NCBI RefSeq assembly: GCF_003286085.1
Contig: NW_020825345.1
Location: 806,001 to 870,000, forward strand
Source of the DNA: Drosophila persimilis
Taxonomy: Eukaryota; Arthropoda; Insecta; Diptera; Drosophilidae
Length of the DNA: 64,000 nt
Direction: 5' to 3'
The position numbers were made by a program, and so were the translations under genes. Below, piece after piece: positions 37,479 through 49,871 of this stretch (within the stretch, counting starts at the first letter, position 1; every line of letters begins with the position of its first letter). The notes beneath the pieces are model-generated. The model was not told the origin of the DNA. It saw only the letters and a program-made list of their open reading frames with translations, and made no database searches.

Positions 37479-39438
37479 TGAGTGTAACACTTTACAAACA
37501 TTTATGGATTTTATTTTTAAACACATGTAGAACAGTTTCTCAATGCAAGGCTTTTTCGCCTCAACGGTTTATCTGCATTTACATCAGCTCATTCATATGT
37601 GGGCTGAGCTCTTGTTGGTATAACAGTTTATGCTTTCACCAGTTTGTTGGCTACCAATTTCCCAGTTGTTTAACAGTCGGAACATTCATTAGCAATTGAA
37701 AGCACTTGAAATAACCCAAAGGAATGTAAGACCCCCCCATAACAAAAACACCCAAAAATTCCAAAGACATTCAAATACAGATAACAGTGATAAGAGTGCT
37801 TTGCATTGCATAAATGATTTAAAGATCAGCCCCTTTGTTCTACAAATCGAACCCCAAGCCCCTATAGAAGAGTTTCAATCTCCCGAAAGAAACATCTTCT
37901 TCGAAAGTTCTCCCACAAAAGACGATACAGGGGGAGAACCCTTTGAAGACGCCCTCAAAATAGTATCAACAAGAACTTTAAAATGTTTATCAACGTGTTC
38001 CAGTGTTCAATTCCCATCTTTACTTCTCTCTAACTCCCTCTTTGATCTATAAATCGAACCCTTGGCCCGTATATGCCACGCATCCCTGTACGAGTGCTGA
38101 GAAGACCCTCTGCTGGAACTACTCCACGAATATCTGAAAGATACTCTTGTACGTCGTTTTTGGGGGAAGAACAAAAAAAAAACTTTATTCAAATTTTGCA
38201 TCTTCGTGAAACTTGCTTAACCCTCCTCGAAATGGGTGGAAAAACTTGTTTACAAGCGTCAAGACATTCAGTTTTTTACCTGCTCTACGTGGGGCAGATG
38301 TTTGCCCAACTTCCGATGCGATTTATAGGAGGGGGCAGGGGCAGGGGCTGGGGGCAGGGGACCCAAAAGTCCATAGACTTATGGATTGCTATGGCACTTA
38401 CCATAATTGCATTTTGGATTTCCAAGGAAGGAATTTTCCTGGACAACTTTGAATAATTTATGTGTGTGCCTGTCTCTGTCTCTGTTCCGCTCTGTGCAGT
38501 TCAAAGGTCGAGCGGAGCGGAGTGGAGTGGAGTGGGGTGGGGTTAAGGCAACGCACAAATTAAAATCAACGCACACCAAAATGTGTGATTGATGAATGGC
38601 TCTCCATCTGCCCCTCTCCGAGAGGGAGCCTATCCCATTGTTCGGGTCAAGTCATTTAAATATGGGAATTGTTGGGACAATGGACAATGGGATAATGTAT
38701 TTGTGGGTGGGGGGGGGGAGGGGATCACAGATAGATATATTCCAAGGTAAACTCTGAAAACTAAACAGAATGTCAAAAAATCAAAGTCCAAACAAAAGGA
38801 AAACAAAAGGGGGAGGGGGTGGGGGGGGGGGGGGGGACGGGGGAGCGGTAGGTAGGCTTCAAGCTGAAGATGCCACGACGCTGGCTAAACAAAAGGCGGT
38901 TTCAAAACTTTTCCACACACACACACACACACAGAGAAAAGCAAACTTTGAGACAACTTTTGAGTGCAAGAGAGAGAGAGAGAAAGAGAGAGGTAGAAAC
39001 GCAATGAGACAGAGAGAAAGTGGAAAGTGGAAGCTGCTTATCTCTGGCAGACACACACACAGAGAGAGAGACCCCAGGGCGGCAGCATCAAAAGCATGCT
39101 AATGTCCAGCAGCCCTGGCCGCAAATATTGCCCTTGCCACGTGCCCCCGTGCCACCCCCCCTGGAATGGACACAGACAGAAGCCAAGAAGTCAAGCACAA
39201 AAAAGGGTCAAGAGGTGGCTTCAAAGGAGCTTCTCTACGCAGGATATGCGACTCTGCAACGCATACGAATCAATTGATTTTTTGGTCGGTTGGGGGGCAA
39301 GGTCTTGGGGGGGTGGGGGGTGTGGGGCAGATCCATTGGTATCCATGGGCGGATGAAATGTCTCCGTGTCCGTCTCCGTCTCCGTCTCTGAATGCAAAAA
39401 GTCTCTTCCTTCCTTCGAGCGCCTTTTTTTCTTCGGTT

Positions 39439-40483
39439 TTTATACCCGATACTCAAAATGAGTATTGGGGTATATTAGATTCAGCATCAATAGCCGAGTC
39501 GATTGAGCCATGTCTGTCTGTCCGTCCGTCCGTCTGTCCGTCCGCCCGTCTGTCCGTCCCCTTCAGCGCCTAATGCTCAAAGACTATAAGAGCTAGAGCA
39601 ACGATGTTTTGGATCCAGACTTCTGTGATATGTCACTGCTACAAAAATATTTCAAAACTTTGCCCCGCCCTCTTCCGACCCCACAAAGAGCGAAAATCTG
39701 TGGCATCCACAATTTCGACGATACAAGAAAACAAAAAACGCAGAATCGTAGAAGATGACTATATCTTCTAGAGTGTACAATCTAAATCAGATCGTATAAT
39801 TATTATAGCCAGAATTAAGAAAACAATTTCATTCTTTCTCGCTCTGTCTCTCTCTAACACACAGGTTTCATGGTCGGTTTTGCCAATTGCAAAATATGAG
39901 TTCAAGGATCTCAGAACCTATAAAAGCTAGAGCAACCAAATTTGTTATCCACACTCCTGTGATATCGGACCTTGACCGTTTCGTGTCCAAATTTCGCCAC
40001 ACCCCTTTCCGCCCCCGCAAAGGACGAAAATCTGAGGCAACCACAAATCTCAGAGACTATTAAGGCTAGAGTAACCAAATTTGGTATCCGCACTTCTGTT
40101 AGATCTCACTATAAAACGTATATCTCAAAATTTCGCCTCATCCCCTTGCGCCCCCACAAAGGACGAAAATCTGTTGCATCCACAATATTGCAGATTTGAG
40201 AAAACTAAAAACGCAGCATCATAGATAATGATCATATCTATCAGATTGCTGAATCTGAATGAGATCAGATCATTTTTATACCCAAAAGGAACAAATCAAT
40301 TTGCAGTGGCTACGCAGCGCGTGACGTCACGCTCAGACTGATTTTCTGTCTCTCTCGCACGCGCTCTTTGTCGTGTCGTTCGATGTTAGCGGCGTCTGCC
40401 GGAGGATACTGACCATACTGACTAAGTATCGGGTATAAATGTAGAGTTGCGGTCTCCGCAGCAACTCACAACGTTCCCCCTCG
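39439..40483 (+). mobile_element. DINE-1/ISY-type non-autonomous Helitron (copy A)
   Basis: The copy begins at TTATACCCGATACTC and carries the family core with CATCAATAGCCGAGTCGATT. A (GTCTGTCC)n tetranucleotide core follows at about 39510-39560, then the long body with repeated GGACGAAAATCTG words. It ends in a subterminal hairpin (GAGTTGCGG at 40444, pairing with CCGCAGCAACTC) just before AACGTTCCCCCTCG. Body and ends match copy B (48629-49772) in opposite orientation. This copy lacks about 73 bp between TATTAGATT and CAGCATCAA that copy B keeps, so it carries an internal deletion. It encodes no protein, as expected for DINE-1, which is mobilised by Helentron-type Rep/helicase elements. A homopolymer T tract follows the 3' end. 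Confidence 0.88.
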
Positions 40484-41181
40484 TTTTTTTTGTTTTTTTT
40501 TTTTTTTTGTGCGTTGCAGCCAAGTGGAATAAATTTCCAGCATTCAAGGTAAATCGTCGTGGAAATCACTGAAAGCAAATTAAAAAGTAACACGGGGGGC
40601 AGAGGGGGACAGAGGGGGGTTGTAGGGGGACAGAGAGAGAGAGCGAGTCAATAAGGATGATGAGGATTCGAGTGTATTCGAGGAAGAGCTACAAAAGGGT
40701 CAAGCCATCGTCGCAATAAACCAAAATGCGGCGATCGAGAGAGAGGCGTTGCCCCGAGCCGTGGCATGGGGCAAGGGGGCAAGGGGGGCATGGGGCCCCC
40801 TAAAGGATTTCCTTATAATTTATTGTGAATTTATGCGAATCATTTCCAGTCGGATTGCCCCGGCAATGGCGATGCCATCGTAATTCGACGACGGAGGAGT
40901 GAGTGCCCAAAGCCGCCAAGGATTTTCAACTTTATAATTGAATCCATTACTTAGGAAACGTGCGTCCAAGATTTCGATGTATTAAAGTGTTTGGGGCACC
41001 GGCAACCCCCATTCTCCTGACGAGCCTCATCACGAAACAGGCGCTGATTGCCGGGGACCCAACCCAGGACGATGCCAGCGACGCGGGCAAGGGTGAAAGC
41101 GAATTAAGTTTTTTGTTGGTTTTCCCCGGCCTCGGCCCCGCCCCAAAATAAGTTTTAATTACGGGCATATGATGGTGGCCG

Positions 41182-41212
<31 letters not shown>
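41182..41212 (+). repeat. (ATA)10 microsatellite
   Basis: Perfect ATA/TAA triplet run. Confidence 0.95.
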
Positions 41213-41215
<3 letters not shown>

Positions 41216-41748
41216 CGGAGCGAAAAATGAAAAATGAAAAACGAAGCTGGAAAAACTTTTGGCGCCAAGGCAAAAGCCGAAAGAAAACCCCAAGCGGGCG
41301 GCAGACGAAAACGTAGGATCCACTGACTGAAAAATTCTATTATAATTAATAGCAGAAAATTATGAAATTAATGCAGAAAACACCACACGAACAGGCAGCC
41401 AGGCAGCGGCAGGCAGCAGGCAGCAGGGAAACATGCCCCAAAAATTGGATTCATTAAAAATTGAAGTGGGTTTCGGGAACGGGGGGGTGGGGGGTTTCGC
41501 CCCCGCAAGAGACAAGGCAGAGATAGAGATGAGAGTGAGTGCCTGCCTGCCCGTGGATTATCCCAAAAAACTTGGCTCGAATGCAGCGAAAAAGGGTTCG
41601 AAGAAGGGTAGGGGGATGGGGGCGGGGGGCGGGGGGGTGTTTCGGGTGTACCCACAATAATTGAATCTCTTTAGGTCTCTTTGGATTTCTCAAATCACAT
41701 TTCACAACTGCTTCTGAAATTCTGATGAGGGACGGGACGCGCAGCCAC

Positions 41749-41790
41749 GGATTACGGATTATGGATTACGGATTACGGATTACGGATTAG
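41749..41790 (+). repeat. Heptamer array, GGATTAC x6
   Basis: Six units of GGATTAC, with GGATTAT and GGATTAG variants. Confidence 0.92.
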
Positions 41791-44700
41791 AGGTTACAGA
41801 TTTCACACTCGACTGAGCAGATAATCGGCAAACGGGGAACGGAAAATGGCAGCGAGAGAGGGAAACGCTCTTTGGTCTTTGAGCATCGAATGGAATCTGG
41901 AATCTCATGATATTTCCTATTAGTCGAACATTCTCTGCTTTATGTGTGTATCATTCTTGGACCAGTCATACGTGAAGTATTCTTCAATGCCACATAAGAC
42001 CCCCAAAGAAGCTCCGACTGCCAGGAGAACCAGGGGCCAGAACCTTCTTACGGTTTCACCTCCAGCCTTTGCCTCTTTCCCTAAAAAGGGTATGGACCTT
42101 TGCACAAAAATCATTTGAAATCTATCAGAAAATTGAGTGTTCACGGTTCTTCTCAATAGCTGCCACTTCTAGCACGATTTTACCCTATAAATCGAATGTT
42201 TTCCACTCTGTAAATCATCTCAAAAGGCAGCTGATGGAAGAACCTCCAGAGGAAGGAGGGAAATGGGGAGATGGAACATGGCCAATGGTCGCGTTAGGTC
42301 TTATTTCACACTCCTCGATCATGGCAAACTCTGGCAAAAATGGCAAGGGCCGCGGCTCTACATTTCAGTAAGCAGAGAGCTAGAGAATGTAAACTGGTCA
42401 AAAGATATCTATTGTGATTCGAGTGTCTCCAAGGGATTTGCTTTGTTTCTTTCGAGACATCTTCTCCTTGGAGAGTGTACCTTTGCATCCTTGGCACTTC
42501 TATTGGCAAGGACTCCCGCCAAGACTCCTAGTAGAGTGTCTACGGTCTGCTTCCGCCATTTAACCCCTACAAATGCTACCCGTTGATGAGAAGACCCTCC
42601 GAAAGAGTGAACAAAGAGACTTCCACTCTGATATCTATCGTATATCATTGCGATATCTGTGCATGTAGCCCGTATCTATCCTGCGGGCTGTAAAGGAGCC
42701 TCTTCTCGTTTTCCCGGTATCCATTTTCGCCACTTGAACATCTGAACATTTCATTTCATTTCATTTTCCAACTGGATTCCGCTTGCGCCGCCTGCTTTTG
42801 TTGCACGCAATTTTTCATACTAATTACCAAGCAATTTAGTTTTGTGTGTTAACACTCCGCTCCACGGCTGCCACGGCTGCCACGTTGATTGGCATTGGCA
42901 AGCGGCATTGGCAAGTGGCAGTGTGCCAGTGGCAGTGTGGCAAGCGGCAGTGGCAGCGGCAACGGCAGGTGGCCGCCTCATTAGTGGCTTAACTTGCTAT
43001 ACAAAATGTGGCACTTATGGCAAACACAGAAGCAGCGGCCGAGGCGGCAGAGGTGGCAACATGAAACATGAAAAAGCAGCAGCATCAAATTGACACTTAA
43101 CCAGAAAGAGGGAGAGAGAGAGAGAGAGAGGGAGAGGGAGAGGGAGAATCAAATGAAGGGCGAGGTGGGGCTGGGGCTGGGGCTGGGGCCAAGAGGCAAC
43201 AATAAGCAGCCACACGTTGACCAGGCCAAGAGGATGTGGCTCGATGGCAGGACAGGACAGGACAGGACCAACGGGAACAACAGCATTGCCAACTGTGTAA
43301 ACAAAAACGACAATGACGACGACACACACACAGAGAGAGAGAGAAAGGACGAGGAAACGACAAGCGACATAGCCCTGCCACATATCAGTCAGAGCAAAGG
43401 ACGAACACCCTGGGAGAGCCGACCCATGGAGATCCGCTTTAAAGTCGGGTCGCCGGGGCACTTGTTGGTGTCCATAAGCTGGCTGGGCAAACAGGCAAAC
43501 AAAACCCAACTAACAAGCCATAAGATGACAGCCTCTGCCTGCCAGCCTGCCTGCCAGCCTGCCTGCCTGCCTGCCAGTGACAAATTGTGCCAAATCGAAA
43601 TGGCAAACAGAATGCCAACAGCAGCAGCAGCAGCACCACCACCACCACCAACACCCCTCAGCAGCAGTGAAGAAACAGAAAGAAAGAACATAAAAGATAG
43701 GTAGAGAGAGAGAGGGACAGGCACATGGGCCAGAGAGGAGAGGGATCGTCTATAAACAGAAGCAACAAATATGCAAAAATTTCTCACACAGCTGCTAATT
43801 TGCCAAAAATCTAAAAAGGAAGCTGAAAAATCAAGAGAATTAACAGAGAAACCCCCCCAAGCCCCATAGAGATCAATCTTTTCTTTATGATCTACGGTGG
43901 GGAGGGGGGGCAGCACTTACAAGTACAGTTGTGTACAACAGTTGATGGGCACAACATACGGGGTAGTCCTTCCTTGAAACCTTTGATTTCTGAGGCTTTT
44001 AGCCGACAACACACACACCCATAGCAAATCCCGAGTTAATTCCAATCAAGAAATGCTTCCTCTCCTTAATCGAAATCCTCAAACCCTCCTCCTTCAGAGT
44101 GTATCCAAAAATATGAGCAACAGTTCGCCCCCAGAAAATAGTTACAGAGAGGATAGGGAGGAGCAGGCAGGAGCAGGCAGGAGCAGGAGGCGTGGGTGGA
44201 GTGGCGGCGATATTGATAGGCAGCAATCAAGTGTGCCACGGGGCGTATGCGCAACGAGGATTGCAAGATGGAAAGTGGCAGAAGCTCCTAGGTCCACTTT
44301 GTGCGGCATTAGCTAAACAAATAATCATTACATTTTCCATTTGTTTTTTTGAATGCCTGATGCCCGCGTGTGCCCCCCCTGCCCGCCCCGCCCCGCCCCA
44401 ACTCTCGTTCCGCCTCCAACTGTGTGTTTTCTGGAGTGTATCGATGGCCGTGCCGCACCGCGCAGGCAAATACAAATCTCTCACGCATTCACGGCACGTA
44501 CCACATGATGCCTGGGCCGTGGCTCCACCTCCACCTCCACCTCCACCTCCGCCGCCACTTGACGAACGTTGAGTTACAAGCAAACAGAGCTCTCTTGAGA
44601 GGCGCATAAGCTACACCAACCCCTCCACCCCGCCGTACACTAAGCCCTGCCCCTGCCCCTGCCCCTGCCCCATCGCGCCCCATCCATTCCCATTTCTACT

Positions 44701-46191
44701 CCCATCTTTCACTCGCATTTAAAAAAGTATCAATTTCATTGTTACGCGAGCTTCACTCCACTCCACACTCCACTCCTCGCCTTCCCCTCCTCCTCCTCCT
44801 TCGCCTCTTCTGCTTCTGCTTCTTCTTTCTCTCTGGGCTTCCTTTCAGTGTTTTGGTTCTTTATTATAAATTCCCCTAAAGAAGAGTATTAGGAGTATTA
44901 TGGTAACAGAAAATACAACACAAAAAAAACCCCCCCAGAAAATACAAAAAAAAATAAGGATATAAAGAATAATCAAGTATACTTATTTTTTAGAAGAAAA
45001 TTTTCAAAAAATATCTAAGAAATATAATTATTAGGAGTATATGAAGTGCAGCTGTCGTTTGGTTCCTTGAACACCTGGCCTCTGGCTACTAAATGCCAGA
45101 GGAATGCCCCTCCGATCGAATACCAAGCAGATCTACAGAGTAGAGAATGGAACCTTCCAAAAGAAACCCTTTCCAAGATTCACCAACAGTTGAACGATTT
45201 CCAAAGACGAATCCCTGGCCTCTTTCAACAAACTTTCTTTGCAGAAAAGATGGCATATAGAAGATATATATGCCTATGCCCGATCCGTATTCCCACCTAT
45301 AATCCGTAATCCCCAGAAGTTTCCCCTCAATGTTAGGGCATCAAATGGGGGGCATAAACCTTTCACATTTCTCTTTCGCATTTTCATTTGGCTCTTGGAA
45401 AGTGAAATAAATTTTGAAACGGCAATTGCACGGTGGGGCATGCCCCATGGCAATATTAGATGAACATTTTCCGCCAGGACCCAACGACAGGGTTGGAGGA
45501 GGGGGGGGGCAAGGCAGGACAACAAATTATTGCCCGGTCATGACGTGAGTTTTCATTCGACTTTGACTTTTTGCATAAAATTTCAATAAGGCGGAGAGCA
45601 CAAGACGGCAGGCAAATGAGTTTTTCTTTTTCCCATGCCCACACCCCACCCCCGCCCGCCCCTGCTCTATCCCTATGTTGAGGGGCAAAGCCAAAATACC
45701 AATAGTTTGTGCTTTCTTCCTGCTTTTAGGGGGCGTGTGGGGGGTTCTATCTATCGTGTCCCTCGTGTCAAATTGGGAGGCTAATCAGAGGTCTGCCCTC
45801 ACCTCGGCACCAGCTGGGCAGAGCGGGTAAAGGAGGGGTCCTTCCGGGGGGAAGTCCTGGAAGTAATGCATCATTTTGTGGTCAAAATGGCAAAAGCGTT
45901 AAGTTTTTATGGCCAACGATGGCTTTTTGGATCTAGACCAGGAATATAATCTCCTGCTGTTTTGTTTTGTTGGGAGTTTCGTCGCTCGTTTGCTTTGTAT
46001 TTTATTATTATCGTTCTTGGCAGGCGAAACATGGCTCAAACTCCAAGCCCCCTCCCCCCCCTCAGACGTCCCTCCCTGCCAGCAAAAACCAAAAACCAAA
46101 AACCGAAACAACAATAAAACCAGTCAAAAAGCACTCGAAATGCCAAATGAGTTTGCCCCGCCCACCTTTAGCCTAATGGCTACGCTCATGC

Positions 46192-46228
<37 letters not shown>

Positions 46229-46740
46229 CCTCTCACCTTTTGCAATTAATCCGTGGCAGGCACCGCCTCCCACGACTTCACCGCCTCCGCCTCCGCCCCT
46301 GCCTTCGTTTTGTCTATGAAGATTTTTGGCCAAGGAAATGGCATACCCCCCAGCCCCCTCCTAGCACCCCTTTCCCAATTCGTTATCTCAACATTTTGCT
46401 TCGTTTTTCATAAACAAAACGAGAAAATCTGTTTTGGCTCGAAGCAGATTCGCAGGCAAGGCGGCAGCGGCAGCAGCAGCAAGGAGAGGGAATCACTTCC
46501 AGCTGCAATTTGGCATCGTTTTGCGGCGGGTATTCGTTCGCTCCCGCTCCCCCAAAGCCCTCTCCATTCTCGCCGAGCGTAAGCCAACTCCCATAAGCCA
46601 TCTCTCTCACTCTCTCTCTCTCTCTCTCTGGCACAATCGCTGTTGCTGCTGCTGTTGCCATTTTTCGGTCTCAAGTGACAAATATTAGAGGAGTCTTTAT
46701 CGCTAATTAGACTTTTGGAGACCGTAAATCTGTTGTCATT

Positions 46741-47167
46741 TATTGTTGTTGTTGTTGTTGTTGTTGCTGTTGCTGTTGTTGATGATGTTCAACCAGTTGT
46801 TGTTGTTGCTGCTTGCCGTTTTTGTTGCGTTTAAGTTGCATGTAGTTTTATTATAGTTTTTTGATGGTTGTAGACTCTCCTTGTTTGTAGTTTTTTGTTC
46901 AGTTCTAGCTGCCTAGTTCTTGTTGTTGAAACTATTGCGATGTTGTTCTTATTCTCATTGAGTTGTTGGAATGGTTTGTCTTGCGTTGTTGTTGAGTTTC
47001 TGTTGATTGCTTCATACAGTTGTTGAGTCACTATTGTTGTAATTCAGTTGTTGTTGAGTTGTTGAATTCCAGTTATTATTTGGTTACTATTGTTGAGGTT
47101 TTGAAGAGTTTTGGTTGCCTTTAAATTCTTGTTGTTGAGTTTTGGCGGTTGAATTCCAGATTTCTAG
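46741..47167 (+). repeat. GTT-rich (opa-like, antisense CAA) region
   Basis: (TTG)n and GTTGTTGAGTT-type triplet runs, purest at 46741-46800 and degenerate after. On the minus strand this reads as CAA/CAG-rich sequence. Confidence 0.8.
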
Positions 47168-47452
47168 TAGTTCTTGTGTTGTTGTTGTTGAGTTGTTGTG
47201 GAGTTTTAGTACAGTTTTTGAAAGTCTTGTGCTGTTGTTGATTTCCTGATGCTGTTGTTGAGTTTATTTTGTTGTAATGGAGTTCTAATTTGGGATGTTT
47301 CTGACGCTTGTAGTTCTTGTGTTGTTGTTGAGTTCTTTTGGAGCTTTCTACAGTTTGTGAATGTCTTGTGCTGCTGTTGATCTCCTGATGCTGTTGTTGA
47401 GTTTATATTTGTGTAAGAAAGTTCTTATTTGGGATGTTTCTGACGCTGTGGA
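47168..47452 (+). repeat. Tandem duplication of 143 bp within the GTT-rich region
   Basis: TAGTTCTTGTGTTG begins at 47168 and again at 47311. The following words (CTTGTGCTG, CTGATGCTGTTGTTGAG, GGGATGTTTCTGACGCT) recur in the same order with small changes. Confidence 0.85.
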
Positions 47453-48628
47453 ACTAGTGTAAAGCTTTTGTTGTTGAAATCTTAACCTGTTGTAGTCTTT
47501 TCACTGCTTTCTGTTCACTTTTAACAACAGTTATCGCTTCATGCTGTGCCTCAGACGAATGTATTTTAAAGTTTGCCAAAATACAGAAACAGAACCGGGA
47601 AAAAGAAAGCGACATGAATGCCGGAAATATTCGCGACTCGAAGTAAAGTTTGTGCCAAGGGAATGCATTCATAGGAAGCTTGGGGAAATAGAAGGAAGTT
47701 CCGAACTAGGAGGAAACTCTGGTGCGGCAGATCATTTAGAATGGAGAAGTAATGGCCAGGAAGTGCATTCGAATGAGGAGCCACATAAGTAGTCCCACTC
47801 CGAGGAGGCGATCGACAACTGAATACCCAGACAGTTTCCACACCATTTTCACAAGAGAACTCTTAATTTTCATTCATTTTCTGGATGCTGCTGCCACTGC
47901 CACTGCCACTGCCACTGCCACTGGTCTTGTTGCGCCACATGCGGCACTGCCAATGGCTAACTATGGATAACAATGGCCTTGGATTGCATCCAGCAGACGA
48001 AACAATTCTGCGGGATACGGATACGGATGCGGACAAACGGCAGGCAGTCACAGCAGAGGCTGAGTGGAAAGGGAGGCGGACGCTGGGGCTGAGGCTGAGG
48101 CTGAGTGGAGGTGGCATGGAGTGGTGGCGGCAGTGTCTACGATTATACGAATTTTTTATGGCACATATGAGACTAATAGACGAAGGCAGAGAGCGAGAGT
48201 GAGAGAGATGGAGAGCGGGAGAGCGGGAGAGCGGCAGAGCTGGGGACAGAACAGCTGCCGCATGCCAAGAAACGAGCCGAAAGCCAGAGGCAATTTATGC
48301 GGCTCAGTGTTGCATTAAATGTACAGTGAAATGCTCGACTTAATAAAACAAAAACAAAAAACAATATAAAAATGTATAAAAAGTACAACCCAAAAAGAGA
48401 AAAGAGAGAGCGAGCGAGAGAGAGGGAGACAGAAGGGAGAAAGTAGAACACAAGGCCTTCAGATGGAGAGAATCCAATTTGAAGTGTGGCCGGAAATGAA
48501 GCAACCCCCCACCCCTACATATTTTTGTAGGTAATAAGTGTTTTTGCGGTCCTTTGTTTTTCCTGTTTAAGGCTGGGTATGATGGTTGCAACGCGGGTTT
48601 GCGGAATAAAGCAAAAGGCAAAAAGCAA

Positions 48629-49772
48629 CGAGGGGGAACGTTGTGAGTTGCTGCGGACACCGCAACTCTACGGTTATACCCGATACTAAGTCAGTATGGC
48701 TCTCCTCCGGCAGACGCCGCTAATATTTAACGACACGACAAAGAGTGCGTGCGAGAGAGACAGAAAATCAGTCTGAGCGTGACGTCGGGCGCTGCGTAGC
48801 CAGTGCAAATTGATTTGCTCCTTTTGGCTATGAAAATGATCTGATCTGATCCAGATTCAGCAACCTGATAGATATGGTCATTATCTATGATTCTGCGTTT
48901 TTAGTTTTCTCAAATCTGCAATATTGTGGATGCAACAGATTTTCGTCCTTTGTGGGGGCGGATGGGGGTGGGGCGAAATTCTGAGATATACGTTTTATAG
49001 TGACATCTTAAAGGAGTGTGTGTACCAAATTTGGTTACTCTAGCCTTAATAGTCTCTGAGATTTGTGGTTGCCTCAGATTTTCGTCCTTTGCGGGGGCGG
49101 AAGGGGGTGTGGCGAAATTTGGACAGGAAACGGTCAAGGTCCGATATCACAGGAGTGTGGATACCAAATTTGGTTGCTCTGGCTTTTATAGGCTCTGAGA
49201 TCCTTGAACTCATATTTTGCAATTGGCAAAACCGACCATGAAACCTGTGTGTTAGAGTGAGACAGAGCGAGAAAGAGTGAAATTGTTTTCGTGATTCTGG
49301 CTGTAATAATTATACGATCTGGTTCTTTTTTTGGTTTTGCACTCTAGAAGATATAGTCATCTTCTACGATTCTGCGTTTTTAGTTTTCTCGTATCGTCAA
49401 AATTGTGGATGCCACAGATTTTCGCCCTTTGTGGGGGCGGAAGTGGGCGGGGCAAAGTTTTGAAATATTTTTGGAGCAGTGACATATCACAGAAGTCTGG
49501 ATCCAAAACATCGTTGCTCTAGCTCTTATAGTCTTTGAGCATTAGGCGCTGAAGGGGACGGACAGACGGACAGACGGACAGACGGACAGACGGACGGACG
49601 GACAGACGGACAGACGGACAGACAGACATGGCTCAATCGACTCGGCTATTGATGCTGATCAAGAATATATATACTTTATGGGGTCGGAAACGATTCCTTC
49701 TGGACGTTACACACATCCACTTTTACCACAAATCTAATATACCCCAATACTCATTTTGAGTATCGGGTATAA
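48629..49772 (-). mobile_element. DINE-1/ISY-type non-autonomous Helitron (copy B)
   Basis: Read on the minus strand, this is a full-length copy of the same element as copy A. It has the terminal TTATACCCGATACTC, the block with GTTTCCGACCCCATAAAG that copy A lacks, the GTCTGTCC tetranucleotide core (49557-49627), the long body, and the bulged 3' hairpin followed by AACGTTCCCCCTCG. Length is about 1.14 kb and there is no coding capacity. AAAAGCAA-type sequence lies on both sides (48617-48628 and 49771-49786). This could be a target duplication, but the region is simple sequence and Helitrons usually insert between A and T without one. A GAGAGC-rich repeat starts about 100 bp beyond its 5' end. 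Confidence 0.9.
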
Positions 49773-49871
49773 AAAGCAAAAAGCAAAAACATGGCCCGCA
49801 CGAGTCTCTGTGTTTGCGCTGAGAGCAAAGAATCGTCGACTCATTCGAGCTTAAAGGCGGGGGTTAGCTTA

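Noticed and set aside
37696-38052. 118-codon plus-strand frame with complex composition
   Set aside because: It begins at TTG, has no good ATG or splice signal, and stops are frequent on either side. There is not enough support to call a gene.
40520-40548. 29-nt plus-strand micro-exon between TTGCAG and GTAAAT, just past the DINE-1 copy A end
   Set aside because: The T tract and AG/GT pair are easily produced by chance, the strand is opposite to Rbp6, and no partner exon is visible.
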